A DNA stretch of 64,000 nt from the NCBI GenBank assembly GCA_947498505.1, contig CANMKG010000003.1, positions 62,001 to 126,000 on the forward strand. Reading direction: 5' to 3'. The position numbers and the translations under genes were made by a program. Positions 11,401-20,767 of the stretch are shown piece after piece. The notes beneath the pieces were generated by a model. That model ran no database searches and was not told where the DNA came from. It was given only the letters and a program-made list of their open reading frames with translations. This DNA is from an uncultured Maribacter sp. GTDB taxonomy: Bacteria > Bacteroidota > Bacteroidia > Flavobacteriales > Flavobacteriaceae. Numbering within the stretch: position 1 is the first letter of the stretch; each line of letters begins with the position of its first letter.

Positions 11401-12229
11401 TATTGCCAAGGTTTTTATAGAAGGAGAACCTCAGTATTTGGAACTAACTGATAATAATTTACCATATAAATCAATACCTACGAGTTTAGAAGGAGCTGTT
11501 GCCTTGGATATTCCTAATAAGCAAATTGAAGATGTTAAAAGTGGTATTTATTTTTTAGATAACATTAATCATTTACCAACTACTTTAGAAAGTAATATAG
11601 AATATAGTTTAGGTGATAGTCGGCATGGGTTAAAGATAGAAACAGTTCTTAACGGAAGCCTTAACTCTCATTACGCAAGCATCTTTAAGGAAAAAAATTA
11701 TGATGTAATTAAAACTAAAATTACAGAAGATTACAAGGGTAGAATTGTTGAAGATTTTAAAATGGATTCTGTTTATAATATTAAGTATAATTTAAAATCT
11801 CCCACCATTGAGTATACTTCAGATTTAAATATAAATGAGAGTTTTGATGAAATAGGTAAAATGAAGGTTTTTAAGCTTCCAGCAATTAACAATTCTTATA
11901 ATTCTTCCATTATATCAGATGATGTTAGAAAGTTTCCAATTGAATATATTCTATATGAAAATGCGGATATATACAAGTCTAGCTATATTATAAACCTTAA
12001 GGAGAACGAAAAGTTTGTTGAAGTACCCGAAAATGAATCTTTAAGTTATAAAAATCATAGTTTTTCAATAAAGTATAGGTTGGATAAACCAAATAAACTG
12101 GTGGTAAACATTCTAGCAAAAACTTCTAAAGCAAGAATACTATCAGAAGATTATAGCGAATTCAAGATCTATGTTAAATCTGTTCTAGATGCAAAAAATC
12201 AGTTAATTGGATATAAAAAAACTAATTAA
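8462..12229 (+). CDS. Large secreted DUF3857/transglutaminase-like protein with TPR repeats
   Basis: 1255-aa exported protein. A signal peptide (MRILQVAFFIFLISFSKIYS) is followed by a beta-rich region, a TPR array (about 360-640), a DUF3857-like beta domain (about 700-880) and a transglutaminase-like core. The presumed catalytic Cys is in GDCKDFSTLY (about residue 937) and the His in QDFNHCIAKVF (about 978), followed by an Asp-containing TDNN segment. A C-terminal DUF3858-like region ends the protein. Architecture is common in Bacteroidota; the function in the periplasm is not established. It stands alone, convergent with ribE. Confidence 0.85.
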   Translation: MRILQVAFFIFLISFSKIYSQEASNYADYWQLLFKNQREESFKKFNESRQDNIENYLITKVLNNENGVFRVSEDFIAKVSSYQDYEYYLYALWNYHFFFNNYIEEGFNNQTIDRIKQLELNSINNSTVKEALKYLKSVAYRHENKWDDYYKLNNEIKVIKQWQYCGTFENLNGSGLDTQYEPETKAISDIDFNANSNGHINWYNNKSFEKEAYQFYTNHAEYGSGVNYAQTFIDNPLERRVVLRVGNSSLSKIWLNDVVVLENTNSGYTDLDAYNVEITLPKGNNRLLIKSADKSGIAYFIARFTDKEGNEIKDIEYNSTYKPYVKGDVLKINPIPKDNSIELFFKSKVKNNPDNFFYKFCLINTYFRNSKYKESKNILLPLLKEYPNSSFLRKLLIQCYNLERDYTSSNELKENIEKDDEQYYLSYVYRFKESRELFKLPIKEFEQFIREFEESTDMPIFKYSAKLLLGIRKEDKAEVKKHLKYLTTEHKDYTNILKIYVSLYSGYLNEGEEAIEVLKDLNSNYFDFGAIKSLAKMYNKQNKKEKVLNLFKKQYKNISADNTYLKNYVQYLHQYKMYEESIPYIEQVLKQFPYSFVAMEYMGKALEQTGKKKEALKYYKRSLKHNGAKKSLRKKIEDLSNTKDYFTDLATDNVYEFIAKNRSKNLQNNYGYNYLLDESLLQLYTEGGGRRKTTYIVEITSDSGIESLKEVDLGLSGSYQITKSEIVKPSKKIVPASKSGSSLVFNNLEIGDVIYVDYESAFSSSGRFYKDYVDYFQLDSYHTTVNSVIKILVPKGKPFNHKLINGNVPYKQEKKGNYTCHIWEMNNMKTLDMQEDYMPSLSDVSRYLHISTIDSWDKISNWYSDLVRPQMIVNSDVDDAFKEIFPDDLVKYSDDEKSKRIYHYIMENFSYSHVSFRQSGFVPQKPSKTIKSKLGDCKDFSTLYVTLAQMAGLKAHLVLVLTSDYGRNSMVLPSQDFNHCIAKVFIEGEPQYLELTDNNLPYKSIPTSLEGAVALDIPNKQIEDVKSGIYFLDNINHLPTTLESNIEYSLGDSRHGLKIETVLNGSLNSHYASIFKEKNYDVIKTKITEDYKGRIVEDFKMDSVYNIKYNLKSPTIEYTSDLNINESFDEIGKMKVFKLPAINNSYNSSIISDDVRKFPIEYILYENADIYKSSYIINLKENEKFVEVPENESLSYKNHSFSIKYRLDKPNKLVVNILAKTSKARILSEDYSEFKIYVKSVLDAKNQLIGYKKTN

Positions 12230-12249
12230 CTATGAATGTGTTATAAAAT

Positions 12250-12843
12250 CTACCCCTTTATATTTTCCATATATCGAGCAACATATTTACCAATAACATC
12301 AAATTCTAGGTTTACACGGGCTCCAATTTTATATTTTTTAAAACGCGTATTTTCATAGGTATAAGGAATAATAGCTACACTAAATGTATTTTTTTTGGAG
12401 TTTACTACAGTTAAGCTAGTTCCATCAACGGTAATAGAACCTTTTTCAATAGTAACATTATTTGAAGATGCATCGTATTCAAAAGTAAATAACCAACTAC
12501 CATCTTGTTTCTCCACACCAATACAAGTTCCAGTTTGGTCTACGTGACCTTGCACCATATGTCCGTCGAGACGAGCTCCAGAAATCATTGCACGTTCTAA
12601 ATTTACTTCTTCACCAACTACAAGGTCATTTAAACTAGTTTTTTGTAATGTTTCATCAATGGCAGTTACGGTGTAGGCATCTCCCGAAATAGCTATAACC
12701 GTTAAACAAACACCATTGTGTGCAACACTTTGGTCAATTTTTAAGGTATCGGTAATATTAGAAACAATGGTTAAGTGTAAATTACTTTCTTCCTTTTCCA
12801 GTTTAGTTACTGTTCCTAAAGTTTCAATTATTCCTGTAAACAT
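12250..12843 (-). CDS. ribE: Riboflavin synthase alpha subunit
   Basis: Converts two 6,7-dimethyl-8-ribityllumazine molecules to riboflavin plus a pyrimidine dione. 197 aa made of two lumazine-binding repeats. The hallmark MFTGIIETLGTV opens repeat 1, with NGVCLTV near residues 43-49; repeat 2 carries MVQGHVDQTG and the matching DGTSLTVV. Normal length. Divergent from pdxA with only 60 bp between starts, so the two B-vitamin genes may share a control region. Confidence 0.95.
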   Translation of the reverse strand: MFTGIIETLGTVTKLEKEESNLHLTIVSNITDTLKIDQSVAHNGVCLTVIAISGDAYTVTAIDETLQKTSLNDLVVGEEVNLERAMISGARLDGHMVQGHVDQTGTCIGVEKQDGSWLFTFEYDASSNNVTIEKGSITVDGTSLTVVNSKKNTFSVAIIPYTYENTRFKKYKIGARVNLEFDVIGKYVARYMENIKG

Positions 12844-12903
12844 GTGTCGTTTAAATTAAGTAGTTTTGTAGGGTACATATTTAGCTACAAAGGTAAAGAT
12901 ATA

Positions 12904-13962
12904 ATGCAGGAAAAAGGGAAAATTAAACTAGGAATATCAATAGGGGATTTAAACGGAATAGGATGCGAAGTTGCGCTTAAAACATTTGTAGATTCTAGAA
13001 TGATGGATTTTTGCACACCTATTATTTTTGCATCCAACAAAACCATTTCGCATCAAAAAAATGCACTAGGTATTACTATTAATTACAATGGTATTCATAA
13101 AGCATCGCAAGCTTTAGCAGGTAAAGTAAATGTGTTAAATGTTTGGAAAGAAACGCCAAAAATTCAGTTTGGAGAAGCTACTCCTGAAGGTGGAAAATAC
13201 GCCATAAAATCGCTCAAAGAAGCAGTTAAGGCATTGAAAAATAATGAAATAGATGTTTTGGTTACTGCACCTATTAATAAAAACAATATTCAGTCTGAAG
13301 ATTTTAATTTCCCTGGACATACAGATTACTTGGCAAAAGAACTAGGTGGTGAAAGTTTAATGTTTATGGTTACAGATACTTTAAAGGTTGGATTATTAAC
13401 AGATCATGTTGCGGTTAAAGATGTTTCCTCTAAAATAACTACCAAGTTAGTTAAGAGTAAAATTGCTATGATTGAAAAATCGTTAAAAGAAGATTTTGCA
13501 ATTCATAAACCTAAAATAGCACTCTTAGGGATTAACCCGCATAGTGGAGATAATGGAGTTATTGGAAAAGAAGACGATGATATTTTAAAGCCAAATATTA
13601 CAGAAATGGCGAATAAGGGACACTTAATTTTTGGACCATATTCTGCAGATAGTTTTTTTGGTTCAGATATATATAAAAAGTTTGATGCAATTTTAGCAGC
13701 TTATCATGATCAAGGTTTAATACCTTTTAAAACCTTATCATTTGGTAAAGGAGTTAATTATACAGCTGGTTTATCTAAAGTTAGAACTTCTCCAGACCAT
13801 GGTACCGCATATGAAATTGCAGGTAAAGGCGTCGCAGATAACAGTTCGTTTAAAGAAGCCGTTTTTACAGCTTTACAGATATTTAAAAATAGAGAAGAAT
13901 ATACGCAACTAACAGAAAATCCGTTAAAGAAAAGTAAGCTAAAACCAACACGAAAAAACTAA
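12904..13962 (+). CDS. pdxA: 4-hydroxythreonine-4-phosphate dehydrogenase
   Basis: NAD-dependent enzyme of pyridoxal-phosphate synthesis (DXP-dependent route). Motifs: SIGDLNGIGCEVALKTF at the N-terminus, TAPINK, FPGHTDYLA, INPHSGDNG and YHDQGLIPFKTL, covering the metal-binding His and Asp positions. The frame is open back to a GTG at 12844, but homology begins at the ATG at 12904 (MQEKGKIKLGISIGD), giving 352 aa, the usual size. Followed by the DUF177-rpmF group. Confidence 0.95.
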   Translation: MQEKGKIKLGISIGDLNGIGCEVALKTFVDSRMMDFCTPIIFASNKTISHQKNALGITINYNGIHKASQALAGKVNVLNVWKETPKIQFGEATPEGGKYAIKSLKEAVKALKNNEIDVLVTAPINKNNIQSEDFNFPGHTDYLAKELGGESLMFMVTDTLKVGLLTDHVAVKDVSSKITTKLVKSKIAMIEKSLKEDFAIHKPKIALLGINPHSGDNGVIGKEDDDILKPNITEMANKGHLIFGPYSADSFFGSDIYKKFDAILAAYHDQGLIPFKTLSFGKGVNYTAGLSKVRTSPDHGTAYEIAGKGVADNSSFKEAVFTALQIFKNREEYTQLTENPLKKSKLKPTRKN

Positions 13963-14019
13963 ACGTGTAACTTTATAATTTTTAAAGGATTACTCTAATC
14001 TTAATTAAATAATAATGAT

Positions 14020-14049
14020 TTGGGTATTATTAAAATAATAGTATCTTTG
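14020..14049 (+). promoter_or_regulatory. Bacteroidota-type promoter of DUF177-rpmF
   Basis: TTG (14020-14022), a 19-nt spacer, then TATCTTTG (14042-14049), matching the flavobacterial consensus TTG/TAnnTTTG. It lies 45 bp upstream of the DUF177 gene. Confidence 0.75.
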
Positions 14050-14093
14050 CACCCGCCTTTATATGGCGAGTGTATTAAAAATAAGTGTTTTAC

Positions 14094-14627
14094 ATGATGA
14101 AGCAAAAGGGGTTTACTATTCCTTTCTCAGGATTGAAGCAAGGAAAGCACGAGTTTAAATACGAAATAGACAATACGTTCTTTGAGTCTTTTGGTTATGA
14201 CGAGTTCAATGATGCTAAAATTAATTTAGGTGTTTCATTGAATAAACTAACAACCATGATGGAGTTATCCTTTGAAGGTTCTGGTGTTGTAAATGTAAAT
14301 TGCGACTTAACTAGTGAACCATATAACCAAGAAGTTAGTTCTACATTAGAATTAATAGTAAAGTTTGGCGAGGATTATAATGATGAAGATGATGAAATTT
14401 TGATTCTTCCCCATGGAGAACATCAAGTTGATATATCGCAATATGCTTACGAAATGTTAGTATTGGCTGTACCACATAAAAGAATTCACCCTGGGGTTGA
14501 AGACGGTACATTAGATTCAGATGTTTTACAAAAACTAAATGAGTTACAACCAAAAGAAACAAGACAAAATAAAGAAGAAAGCGATCCCAGATGGGACGAA
14601 TTAAAAAAACTATTAACGGATAAATAA
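14094..14627 (+). CDS. DUF177 (YceD-like) family protein
   Basis: Cytoplasmic protein of the DUF177/YceD family, which in many bacteria is encoded immediately before rpmF and has been linked to 23S rRNA maturation. 177 aa from the ATG at 14094 (a second ATG follows at once); an upstream in-frame GTG at 14085 is less likely. It has the acidic middle (EDYNDEDDEILILP) and the ending KEESDPRWDELKKLL, typical of the group. rpmF starts 7 bp after the stop, so they are co-transcribed. Confidence 0.88.
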   Translation: MMKQKGFTIPFSGLKQGKHEFKYEIDNTFFESFGYDEFNDAKINLGVSLNKLTTMMELSFEGSGVVNVNCDLTSEPYNQEVSSTLELIVKFGEDYNDEDDEILILPHGEHQVDISQYAYEMLVLAVPHKRIHPGVEDGTLDSDVLQKLNELQPKETRQNKEESDPRWDELKKLLTDK

Positions 14628-14634
14628 GTTATAA

Positions 14635-14832
14635 ATGGCACATCCTAAGAGAAAAATTTCCAAAACAAGGAGAGACAAAAGAAGAACACATTATAAGGCT
14701 GTTGCACCAACGTTAGCAACTGATGCTACAACTGGAGAGATGCATTTATACCATAGAGCTCACTGGCACGAAGGTAAATTGTATTACAGAGGTCAGGTTT
14801 TAGTTGATAAAACCGAGGATGCTGAGGTATAG
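14635..14832 (+). CDS. rpmF: 50S ribosomal protein L32
   Basis: Small basic large-subunit ribosomal protein, 65 aa. The start [20 protein letters not shown] is diagnostic. The zinc-binding cysteines found in many L32 proteins are absent ([18 protein letters not shown] instead), a Zn-independent form common in this phylum. Second gene of the DUF177-rpmF unit and followed by a strong terminator. Confidence 0.97.
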   Translation: MAHPKRKISKTRRDKRRTHYKAVAPTLATDATTGEMHLYHRAHWHEGKLYYRGQVLVDKTEDAEV

Positions 14833-14851
14833 GCTTACTTAAACAATATTT

Positions 14852-14884
14852 AAACTCCCACTTTATATAAAGTGGGAGTTTTTT
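14852..14884 (+). terminator. Rho-independent terminator after rpmF
   Basis: Perfect 14-bp stem around AAACTCCCAC / GTGGGAGTTT, followed by a T-run. It closes the DUF177-rpmF transcript before fabH. Confidence 0.88.
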
Positions 14885-15068
14885 ATTTTATGACAATCTT
14901 TATTATGTGTGCATAATAAAGCAAGTTTTTTTAAGAATTTTATTTTACTGGAAAACAACGAAATATATTAAAAAGTGATAGGTTTTTGGCAAAAAGTCGT
15001 CGAAAATCATTATTTTTCGCCACTTTTGATGTGTTTTTAAAGCGTTTTTAAAAAAAACCAACTCAAGC

Positions 15069-16061
15069 ATGAATAAAATTACAGCAGCTATTACGGCTGT
15101 CGGAGGGTATGTTCCAAACTTTGTTATGACCAACAAAATGTTGGAAGACATGGTAGATACTAACGATGAGTGGATAACCACCAGAACAGGTATTAAAGAA
15201 AGAAGAGTTCTTAAAGAAGATGAAGGAGAAGGTACTTCGTATTTAGGAATTAAAGCTGCTGAAAATCTTATCAATAAAAAAGGACTTAATCCTGAAGAAA
15301 TAGATTTAGTATTGGTAGCTACAGCAACACCAGATATGTTTGTTGCTTCTACAGCCGCATTTGTTGCCTCGGAAATTGGCGCAGTTAATGCGTTTTCATA
15401 CGATTTACATGCTGCTTGTTCCAGTTTTTTATACGGAATGTCTACGGCAGCAGCTTATATAGAAGCTGGAAGGTATAAAAAAGTACTATTAATTGGTGCA
15501 GATAAAATGTCATCAATAATTGACTATACAGACAGAACTACATGTATTATTTTCGGAGACGGTGCAGGAGCTGTATTGTTTGAACCTAATACCGAAGGTT
15601 TAGGGCTACAAGATGAATATTTAAGATCTGATGGTGTTGGACGTAATTACTTAAAAATGGACGCAGGTGGCTCTTTACTACCAGCTTCGGTAGAAACTGT
15701 TCAAAACAGACAGCATTTTATATATCAAGACGGAAGATCAGTATTTAAGTTTGCAGTTTCCAATATGGCTGACGCTGCTGCTCAAATAATGCAAAGAAAT
15801 AATTTAGAAGATAATGATGTTGCATGGTTAGTTCCGCATCAGGCGAATAAAAGAATTATTGATGCAACAGCAAACCGGATGGGATTAGATAATTCTAAGG
15901 TTATGATGAATATTCAAAATTATGGAAATACTACTTCCGCAACTTTACCACTATTGTTACATGATTATGAGAGCCAATTAAAAAAAGGAGATAACCTTGT
16001 GTTTGCCGCTTTTGGTGGTGGATTTACTTGGGGAGCAAATTATCTTAAATGGGCTTATTAA
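15069..16061 (+). CDS. fabH: Beta-ketoacyl-ACP synthase III
   Basis: Starts fatty-acid synthesis by condensing an acyl-CoA primer with malonyl-ACP. 330 aa with the thiolase fold. The catalytic triad is visible: Cys117 in HAACSSF, His257 in VPHQANKR, Asn287 in NYGNTTSAT. Branched-chain primer preference is likely in this phylum but not visible here. Followed at 34 bp by accB, so probably one operon with accB-accC. Confidence 0.96.
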   Translation: MNKITAAITAVGGYVPNFVMTNKMLEDMVDTNDEWITTRTGIKERRVLKEDEGEGTSYLGIKAAENLINKKGLNPEEIDLVLVATATPDMFVASTAAFVASEIGAVNAFSYDLHAACSSFLYGMSTAAAYIEAGRYKKVLLIGADKMSSIIDYTDRTTCIIFGDGAGAVLFEPNTEGLGLQDEYLRSDGVGRNYLKMDAGGSLLPASVETVQNRQHFIYQDGRSVFKFAVSNMADAAAQIMQRNNLEDNDVAWLVPHQANKRIIDATANRMGLDNSKVMMNIQNYGNTTSATLPLLLHDYESQLKKGDNLVFAAFGGGFTWGANYLKWAY

Positions 16062-16095
16062 TAAATAAAAAAACGACCTCTAAATAATTACACAT

Positions 16096-16593
16096 ATGGA
16101 TATTAAAGAAATACAAAGCCTAATTAAATTTGTGGCAAAATCTGGAGCTAGTGAGGTAAAGCTAGAAACAGACGATCTTAAAATTACAATTAGAACAGGA
16201 TCATTAAATTCTGGACAAGAAACTACATTTGTTCAACAAATTCCTGTTGCTCAGCCTTCAATGGTACAGCAAGCTGCTCCGGCACAAGCAGAAACTGCAG
16301 CACCTGCTCCAGTAGCAGAAACCGCAGCACCTGCTGAAGATGATACTTCTAAATATATTACTATTAAGTCACCAATAATAGGTACTTTTTACAGAAAGCC
16401 GTCACCAGATAAGCCTTCTTTTGTTGAGGTAGGATCAACAATTGGTGAAGGTGATGTTTTGTGTGTAATTGAAGCTATGAAACTTTTTAATGATATTGAA
16501 TCTGAAGTTTCTGGTAAAATCGTGAAAATATTGGTAGATGATTCATCTCCAGTAGAATTTGACCAACCATTATTCCTAGTAGATCCGTCTTAA
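16096..16593 (+). CDS. accB: Acetyl-CoA carboxylase biotin carboxyl carrier protein
   Basis: Carries the biotin of acetyl-CoA carboxylase. 165 aa: an N-terminal part (1-40), a flexible Ala/Pro/Glu linker (about 50-82) and a C-terminal biotinyl domain with the attachment site EAMKLF (Lys129). It has the 'thumb' region ITIKSPIIGTFYRKPSPDKP typical of AccB. Between fabH and accC. Confidence 0.96.
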   Translation: MDIKEIQSLIKFVAKSGASEVKLETDDLKITIRTGSLNSGQETTFVQQIPVAQPSMVQQAAPAQAETAAPAPVAETAAPAEDDTSKYITIKSPIIGTFYRKPSPDKPSFVEVGSTIGEGDVLCVIEAMKLFNDIESEVSGKIVKILVDDSSPVEFDQPLFLVDPS

Positions 16594-16668
16594 CATTTTA
16601 AGTACAGAATGGTGAATACATTTTGGTATTCTAGTTATGTAAAACTTAGAACTTAAAATCTGAAAAAG

Positions 16669-18018
16669 ATGTTCAAAAAAATACTTATAGCAAATAGAGG
16701 AGAAATCGCCTTGCGAGTTATTAGAACTTGTAAGGAAATGGGAATAAAAACAGTTGCGGTATATTCTAAAGCAGATGAAGAGAGTCTTCATGTTAGATTT
16801 GCTGATGAGGCAGTTTGTATAGGACCCGCGCCAAGTAGCGAGTCTTATTTAAAAATACCGAATATTATAGCTGCTGCAGAAATTACAAATGCAGATGCTA
16901 TTCACCCAGGGTATGGATTTTTATCTGAAAACTCTAAGTTTTCGAAAATCTGTGCTGAGCATGATATTAAATTTATTGGAGCATCAGGTGAGCATATTGA
17001 CCGTATGGGAGATAAAGCCTCAGCAAAGCAAACTATGAAAGAAGCAGGGGTGCCAACGGTACCTGGTTCAGACGGATTGCTTAAAGATGCCGAGGAAGCC
17101 AAAAAGATTGCAAAAAAAATGGGCTATCCGGTAATGATTAAGGCTACTGCCGGAGGTGGCGGTAAGGGTATGCGTGCTGTTTGGAAAGAGGAAGAAATGG
17201 ATGACCTTTTCTCAAGTGCGGTTCACGAAGCTACTGCAGCTTTTGGAAACGGGGGTATGTATATGGAAAAGCTTATTGAAGAGCCACGCCACATCGAGAT
17301 TCAGGTTGTGGGTGATCAATATGGTAAAGCATGTCACTTATCTGAAAGAGATTGTTCCGTTCAACGTAGACACCAAAAACTTACAGAAGAAACACCTTCT
17401 CCGTTTATGACTGATAAACTTAGAGAAGATATGGGTAAGGCCGCTGTAAAAGCAGCTGAGTTTATTAAATACGAAGGTGCAGGTACAATAGAATTTTTAG
17501 TGGATAAACATAGAAAATTCTACTTTATGGAAATGAATACCAGAATTCAAGTAGAGCATCCTATTACGGAACAGGTAATAGATTATGATTTAATTAGAGA
17601 ACAAATATTGGTTGCAGGTGGAGTTCCAATTTCTGGGAAAAATTATATACCAAAATTACATTCTATTGAATGTCGTATTAATGCAGAAGATCCTTATAAT
17701 GGATTTAGACCATCACCTGGTAAAATAACTACATTACATACTCCCGGAGGTCATGGAGTACGAATGGATACTCATGTATATAGCGGATATTCAATTCCCC
17801 CAAATTACGATTCAATGATAGCTAAACTTATTACTACGGCGCAAACACGTGAAGAAGCTATTAATAAAATGAAACGTGCTTTGGATGAGTTTGTAATTGA
17901 AGGCATAAAAACTACAATTCCTTTTCATAGACAGCTTATGGATCATCCTGATTATGTTGCAGGTAACTATACCACTAAGTTTATGGAAGACTTTGAAATG
18001 GAACCAGAAACAGAATAG
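16669..18018 (+). CDS. accC: Biotin carboxylase subunit of acetyl-CoA carboxylase
   Basis: ATP-grasp enzyme that carboxylates biotin on AccB using bicarbonate. 449 aa, normal length. Signatures: [53 protein letters not shown] and [15 protein letters not shown]. Last gene of fabH-accB-accC, closed by a terminator at 18022-18047. Confidence 0.97.
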   Translation: MFKKILIANRGEIALRVIRTCKEMGIKTVAVYSKADEESLHVRFADEAVCIGPAPSSESYLKIPNIIAAAEITNADAIHPGYGFLSENSKFSKICAEHDIKFIGASGEHIDRMGDKASAKQTMKEAGVPTVPGSDGLLKDAEEAKKIAKKMGYPVMIKATAGGGGKGMRAVWKEEEMDDLFSSAVHEATAAFGNGGMYMEKLIEEPRHIEIQVVGDQYGKACHLSERDCSVQRRHQKLTEETPSPFMTDKLREDMGKAAVKAAEFIKYEGAGTIEFLVDKHRKFYFMEMNTRIQVEHPITEQVIDYDLIREQILVAGGVPISGKNYIPKLHSIECRINAEDPYNGFRPSPGKITTLHTPGGHGVRMDTHVYSGYSIPPNYDSMIAKLITTAQTREEAINKMKRALDEFVIEGIKTTIPFHRQLMDHPDYVAGNYTTKFMEDFEMEPETE

Positions 18019-18021
18019 TTT

Positions 18022-18047
18022 AAAGCCCTTAAAAGGGGCTTTTTTTA
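18022..18047 (+). terminator. Terminator after accC
   Basis: AAAGCCC / GGGCTTT stem directly followed by a T-run, four bases after the accC stop. A second small hairpin (CCCTG/CAGGG, 18055-18068) follows. Confidence 0.8.
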
Positions 18048-18146
18048 TACAATACCCTGAAAACAGGGGGGTTATTTTTATTGTTTTCAGCATGTTTGGG
18101 TTAAAGTGTTTCCGATACTTTTGTAAGAGCTATTAAAATATGGAAC

Positions 18147-18162
18147 TTGGCACAATTTTAGC
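18147..18162 (+). promoter_or_regulatory. Putative sigma-54 (-24/-12) promoter
   Basis: TTGGCAC-aattt-TAGC: GG and GC are exactly 10 bp apart, as in the RpoN consensus TGGCAC-N5-TTGC, with one mismatch in the -12 element. It sits 43 bp upstream of the lipoprotein ATG at 18205 in non-coding DNA. Confidence 0.5.
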
Positions 18163-18204
18163 CTAAAAAAAGTGTTAGACATTAAGATAATAACCACCGT
18201 TTAT

Positions 18205-18891
18205 ATGTTAAGAAAAAGCTTCAATTACCTAGTGCTATTTTTTTGTATTAGCTTATGCACAAGTTGTTTTGAAATTTTAGAAGAGGTAACCCTTAAGCCA
18301 GATGGTAGTGGTGCGGTAATGATTACTTTTAACATGAGTAAAAGCAAAAGTAAAATAGCATCACTTATGCTATTGGATAGTGTTAATGGCTATAAAATCC
18401 CCTCTGAAGATGATATTGACGAGACACTTAAAGATGTACAACTTCATCTTGAAAAAACACCGGGAATTTCGAATATAAAAAAGACTAAAGATTATAAAAA
18501 CTATATATTTTCAATCTCATGTGATTTTAAAAATGTGGATAATATCAATGCCATTTTTAAAGAAATAATAGTGAAGCAAAATAAAAAGGAGGGCACAAAT
18601 TTTTCAACCACAAACTTTTCTTACGATAAAACTTCATCAATGTTTAAAAGACATTTTAAATATGATCAGGTGGTGAAAAAAACCTTTTACAACCTTAAAT
18701 CTGAAGACAAAAAAGTATTTAACGATGCTAGCTATACCTGCATTTATAGGTTTGCTGATAAAGTTAAGAATGTATCCAATAAAAATGCAAAAGTATCTCC
18801 AAATCAAACAGCTGTAATGCTCAGAACACAGGTGCTAGACCTAATTTTAGGAGAAAAAAGTCTTGAAAATAACATAGAACTAATTAAATAA
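18205..18891 (+). CDS. Lipoprotein of unknown function
   Basis: 228-aa predicted lipoprotein. The ATG at 18205 gives a clean lipoprotein signal (MLRKSFNYLVLFFCISLCTSC, with the Cys as lipid site); an in-frame GTG at 18172 would place extra charged residues ahead of it. The start of the mature part (ILEEVTLKPDGSGAVMITFN) is common among Bacteroidota lipoproteins of unknown role. It is followed within 7 bp by a second exported protein and then by a third, so the three probably form one operon. Confidence 0.75.
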   Translation: MLRKSFNYLVLFFCISLCTSCFEILEEVTLKPDGSGAVMITFNMSKSKSKIASLMLLDSVNGYKIPSEDDIDETLKDVQLHLEKTPGISNIKKTKDYKNYIFSISCDFKNVDNINAIFKEIIVKQNKKEGTNFSTTNFSYDKTSSMFKRHFKYDQVVKKTFYNLKSEDKKVFNDASYTCIYRFADKVKNVSNKNAKVSPNQTAVMLRTQVLDLILGEKSLENNIELIK

Positions 18892-18898
18892 TATAATA

Positions 18899-20758
18899 AT
18901 GAAGAAGTATCTAATTCCTTTAGCTTTTTGCCTTACAATCGCTGTAAATGCGCAAAAATTAATACATAAAATACCTGCTGATGCCTCGGTTGTGGTTACA
19001 ATTAAGGGCGATAATGTATTGGATTTAGTATCGTTAGATGAATTTTCAAAGTCTAAAATAGGAAGCCTTTTAACAAAAGAATTAAAAAAGGAAACCGACG
19101 AAAAAATTGAGAATTTGGATGAGCTGGGTTTTAATTTTAGTGAAGACTTTCACTATTTTCTTAAATCGGAAACAGGTGTAATGACGCATTGTTTTTTATT
19201 GCCGATGAAGCATGAAAAAGGATTATTAAATACGATTCCTGAACGAAAAAAGGAAAAGATTCAAAAAAAAGGAAATATATCTTACATAGTAGATGGATCA
19301 AGCGGTCCAACTGTTATGTGGAACAACCAAATGTTGATGATTTACATGTCAACGAATATCGCTCTTGAAAGTGAATACAATAGCGTAAAGTATGATTATG
19401 GCTATGATAATTACAATCTAGAAGCGGTAGAAGAAGCCGTTGAACTTAGTTATGAAGAACAGCAGGAAAAATATAAAAGAGAGGAAGAAGAAAGAGAGCA
19501 AAAACGTTTAGAGCGCGAGAAAAAAAAGGAAGAACAGTTGGCAGCAATAGAAGCTAAGAAAAGTGCTTTTAAAGATGAAGCACTAAAAAATGCTTTTTCA
19601 ACTTTTTCAGCAACTTCTGTAACGCACAGAAGTATACTTAAAAATCCTAATTACGTAAAAAGTATAGGAAAAGGAAAAGAAGAAGTAAGCGTATGGGCAG
19701 ACAATTTTGCAAAATTGTATTTTGATGCTATAGGAGGGTATTTATACGGAATGACAGGAGGTATGAATCCTCGTGATATTATTGATGTTAATAAGCTTTA
19801 CGGTGAAGCATCAATTACAGCGAAGTTAGATTTTGATGAGGACAATGCTACACTTAAAACTATTTATACTCTTAACGATGAAATGGCAGATATTTACAGG
19901 CCAATGTATGATGGTAAGTTTAATAAAAACTTTTTTAAATATATTAACGAAGATAAATTGTTGGGATACTTGTCATTAAATATGAGCGTAGAAGGTATTT
20001 TAAACGCTTATCCAGAGTTAATGGATAATGTTTTTAAACCTAATGCAAAAGAGTCTATTAGTGAAGCTGTTTCGCTTGGTGTAGATTTGTTTACGACCCT
20101 TATTGATGAAAAAGGAGCTGCAGAAATTTTAAGAGGCGATATGATATTGCTGTTAACCGATTTGGTTCAGAGAGAAGTTACGTATACCGACTATGAATAT
20201 GATGAGGAATATAATTACAAAAAAATTGAAAAAACTAAAACGGAAACGTTACCAGACTTTTTATTCATGTGTACTTCCAATAAACAAAGCATTTTTAATA
20301 AAATAATGAACATTGGAGTAAGAGAAAAAGCACTAGTTTTTCAGAATGGAATATATGAGCTAATAGATAAACCTAGGTCAACACCATTTAGCTTGTACAT
20401 TATGCAAAAAGATGATATCGTATTTATTGGAAGTTCTAAAGAGCAAATGAGAGCTATGTCTAATGGAACATATGTGCCTAAGTTATCTGGAAGTCTTAAA
20501 AGTGATATTCGTAAAAACGCTTCAAGCGCTTTTGTAAATGGTAAAAAGATAATTTCGCAAATACCAGCGGAAAGTTACCCTAGAAACTTAAGAGATAAAG
20601 TATCTTTCTTAACAAATAATATAGGCGGAATGACTTTTAATTCTCAAAAAATGAAGGGTAATAGTATGAAAAGTGAGATTGTTTTTGATACTCAGGGTGA
20701 AGGTCATAAAAATAGCTTGGCATACATCATGAACATCATTGATAGCTTTATGGATTAA
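18899..20758 (+). CDS. Secreted protein of unknown function (DUF4836-like)
   Basis: 619-aa exported protein with signal peptide MKKYLIPLAFCLTIAVNAQ. The opening of the mature protein (KIPADASVVVTIKGDNVLDL) resembles DUF4836-type Bacteroidota proteins. A highly charged, probably helical segment at about 180-235 (EEQQEKYKREEEEREQKRLE and onward) interrupts two beta-rich halves. No catalytic motif recognised. The middle of a three-gene set; 9 bp separate it from the next gene. Confidence 0.7.
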   Translation: MKKYLIPLAFCLTIAVNAQKLIHKIPADASVVVTIKGDNVLDLVSLDEFSKSKIGSLLTKELKKETDEKIENLDELGFNFSEDFHYFLKSETGVMTHCFLLPMKHEKGLLNTIPERKKEKIQKKGNISYIVDGSSGPTVMWNNQMLMIYMSTNIALESEYNSVKYDYGYDNYNLEAVEEAVELSYEEQQEKYKREEEEREQKRLEREKKKEEQLAAIEAKKSAFKDEALKNAFSTFSATSVTHRSILKNPNYVKSIGKGKEEVSVWADNFAKLYFDAIGGYLYGMTGGMNPRDIIDVNKLYGEASITAKLDFDEDNATLKTIYTLNDEMADIYRPMYDGKFNKNFFKYINEDKLLGYLSLNMSVEGILNAYPELMDNVFKPNAKESISEAVSLGVDLFTTLIDEKGAAEILRGDMILLLTDLVQREVTYTDYEYDEEYNYKKIEKTKTETLPDFLFMCTSNKQSIFNKIMNIGVREKALVFQNGIYELIDKPRSTPFSLYIMQKDDIVFIGSSKEQMRAMSNGTYVPKLSGSLKSDIRKNASSAFVNGKKIISQIPAESYPRNLRDKVSFLTNNIGGMTFNSQKMKGNSMKSEIVFDTQGEGHKNSLAYIMNIIDSFMD

Positions 20759-20767
20759 TGCTGCCCG

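Noticed and set aside
12844-12903. GTG start for pdxA
   Set aside because: The extension shows no homology and overlaps the ribE control region.
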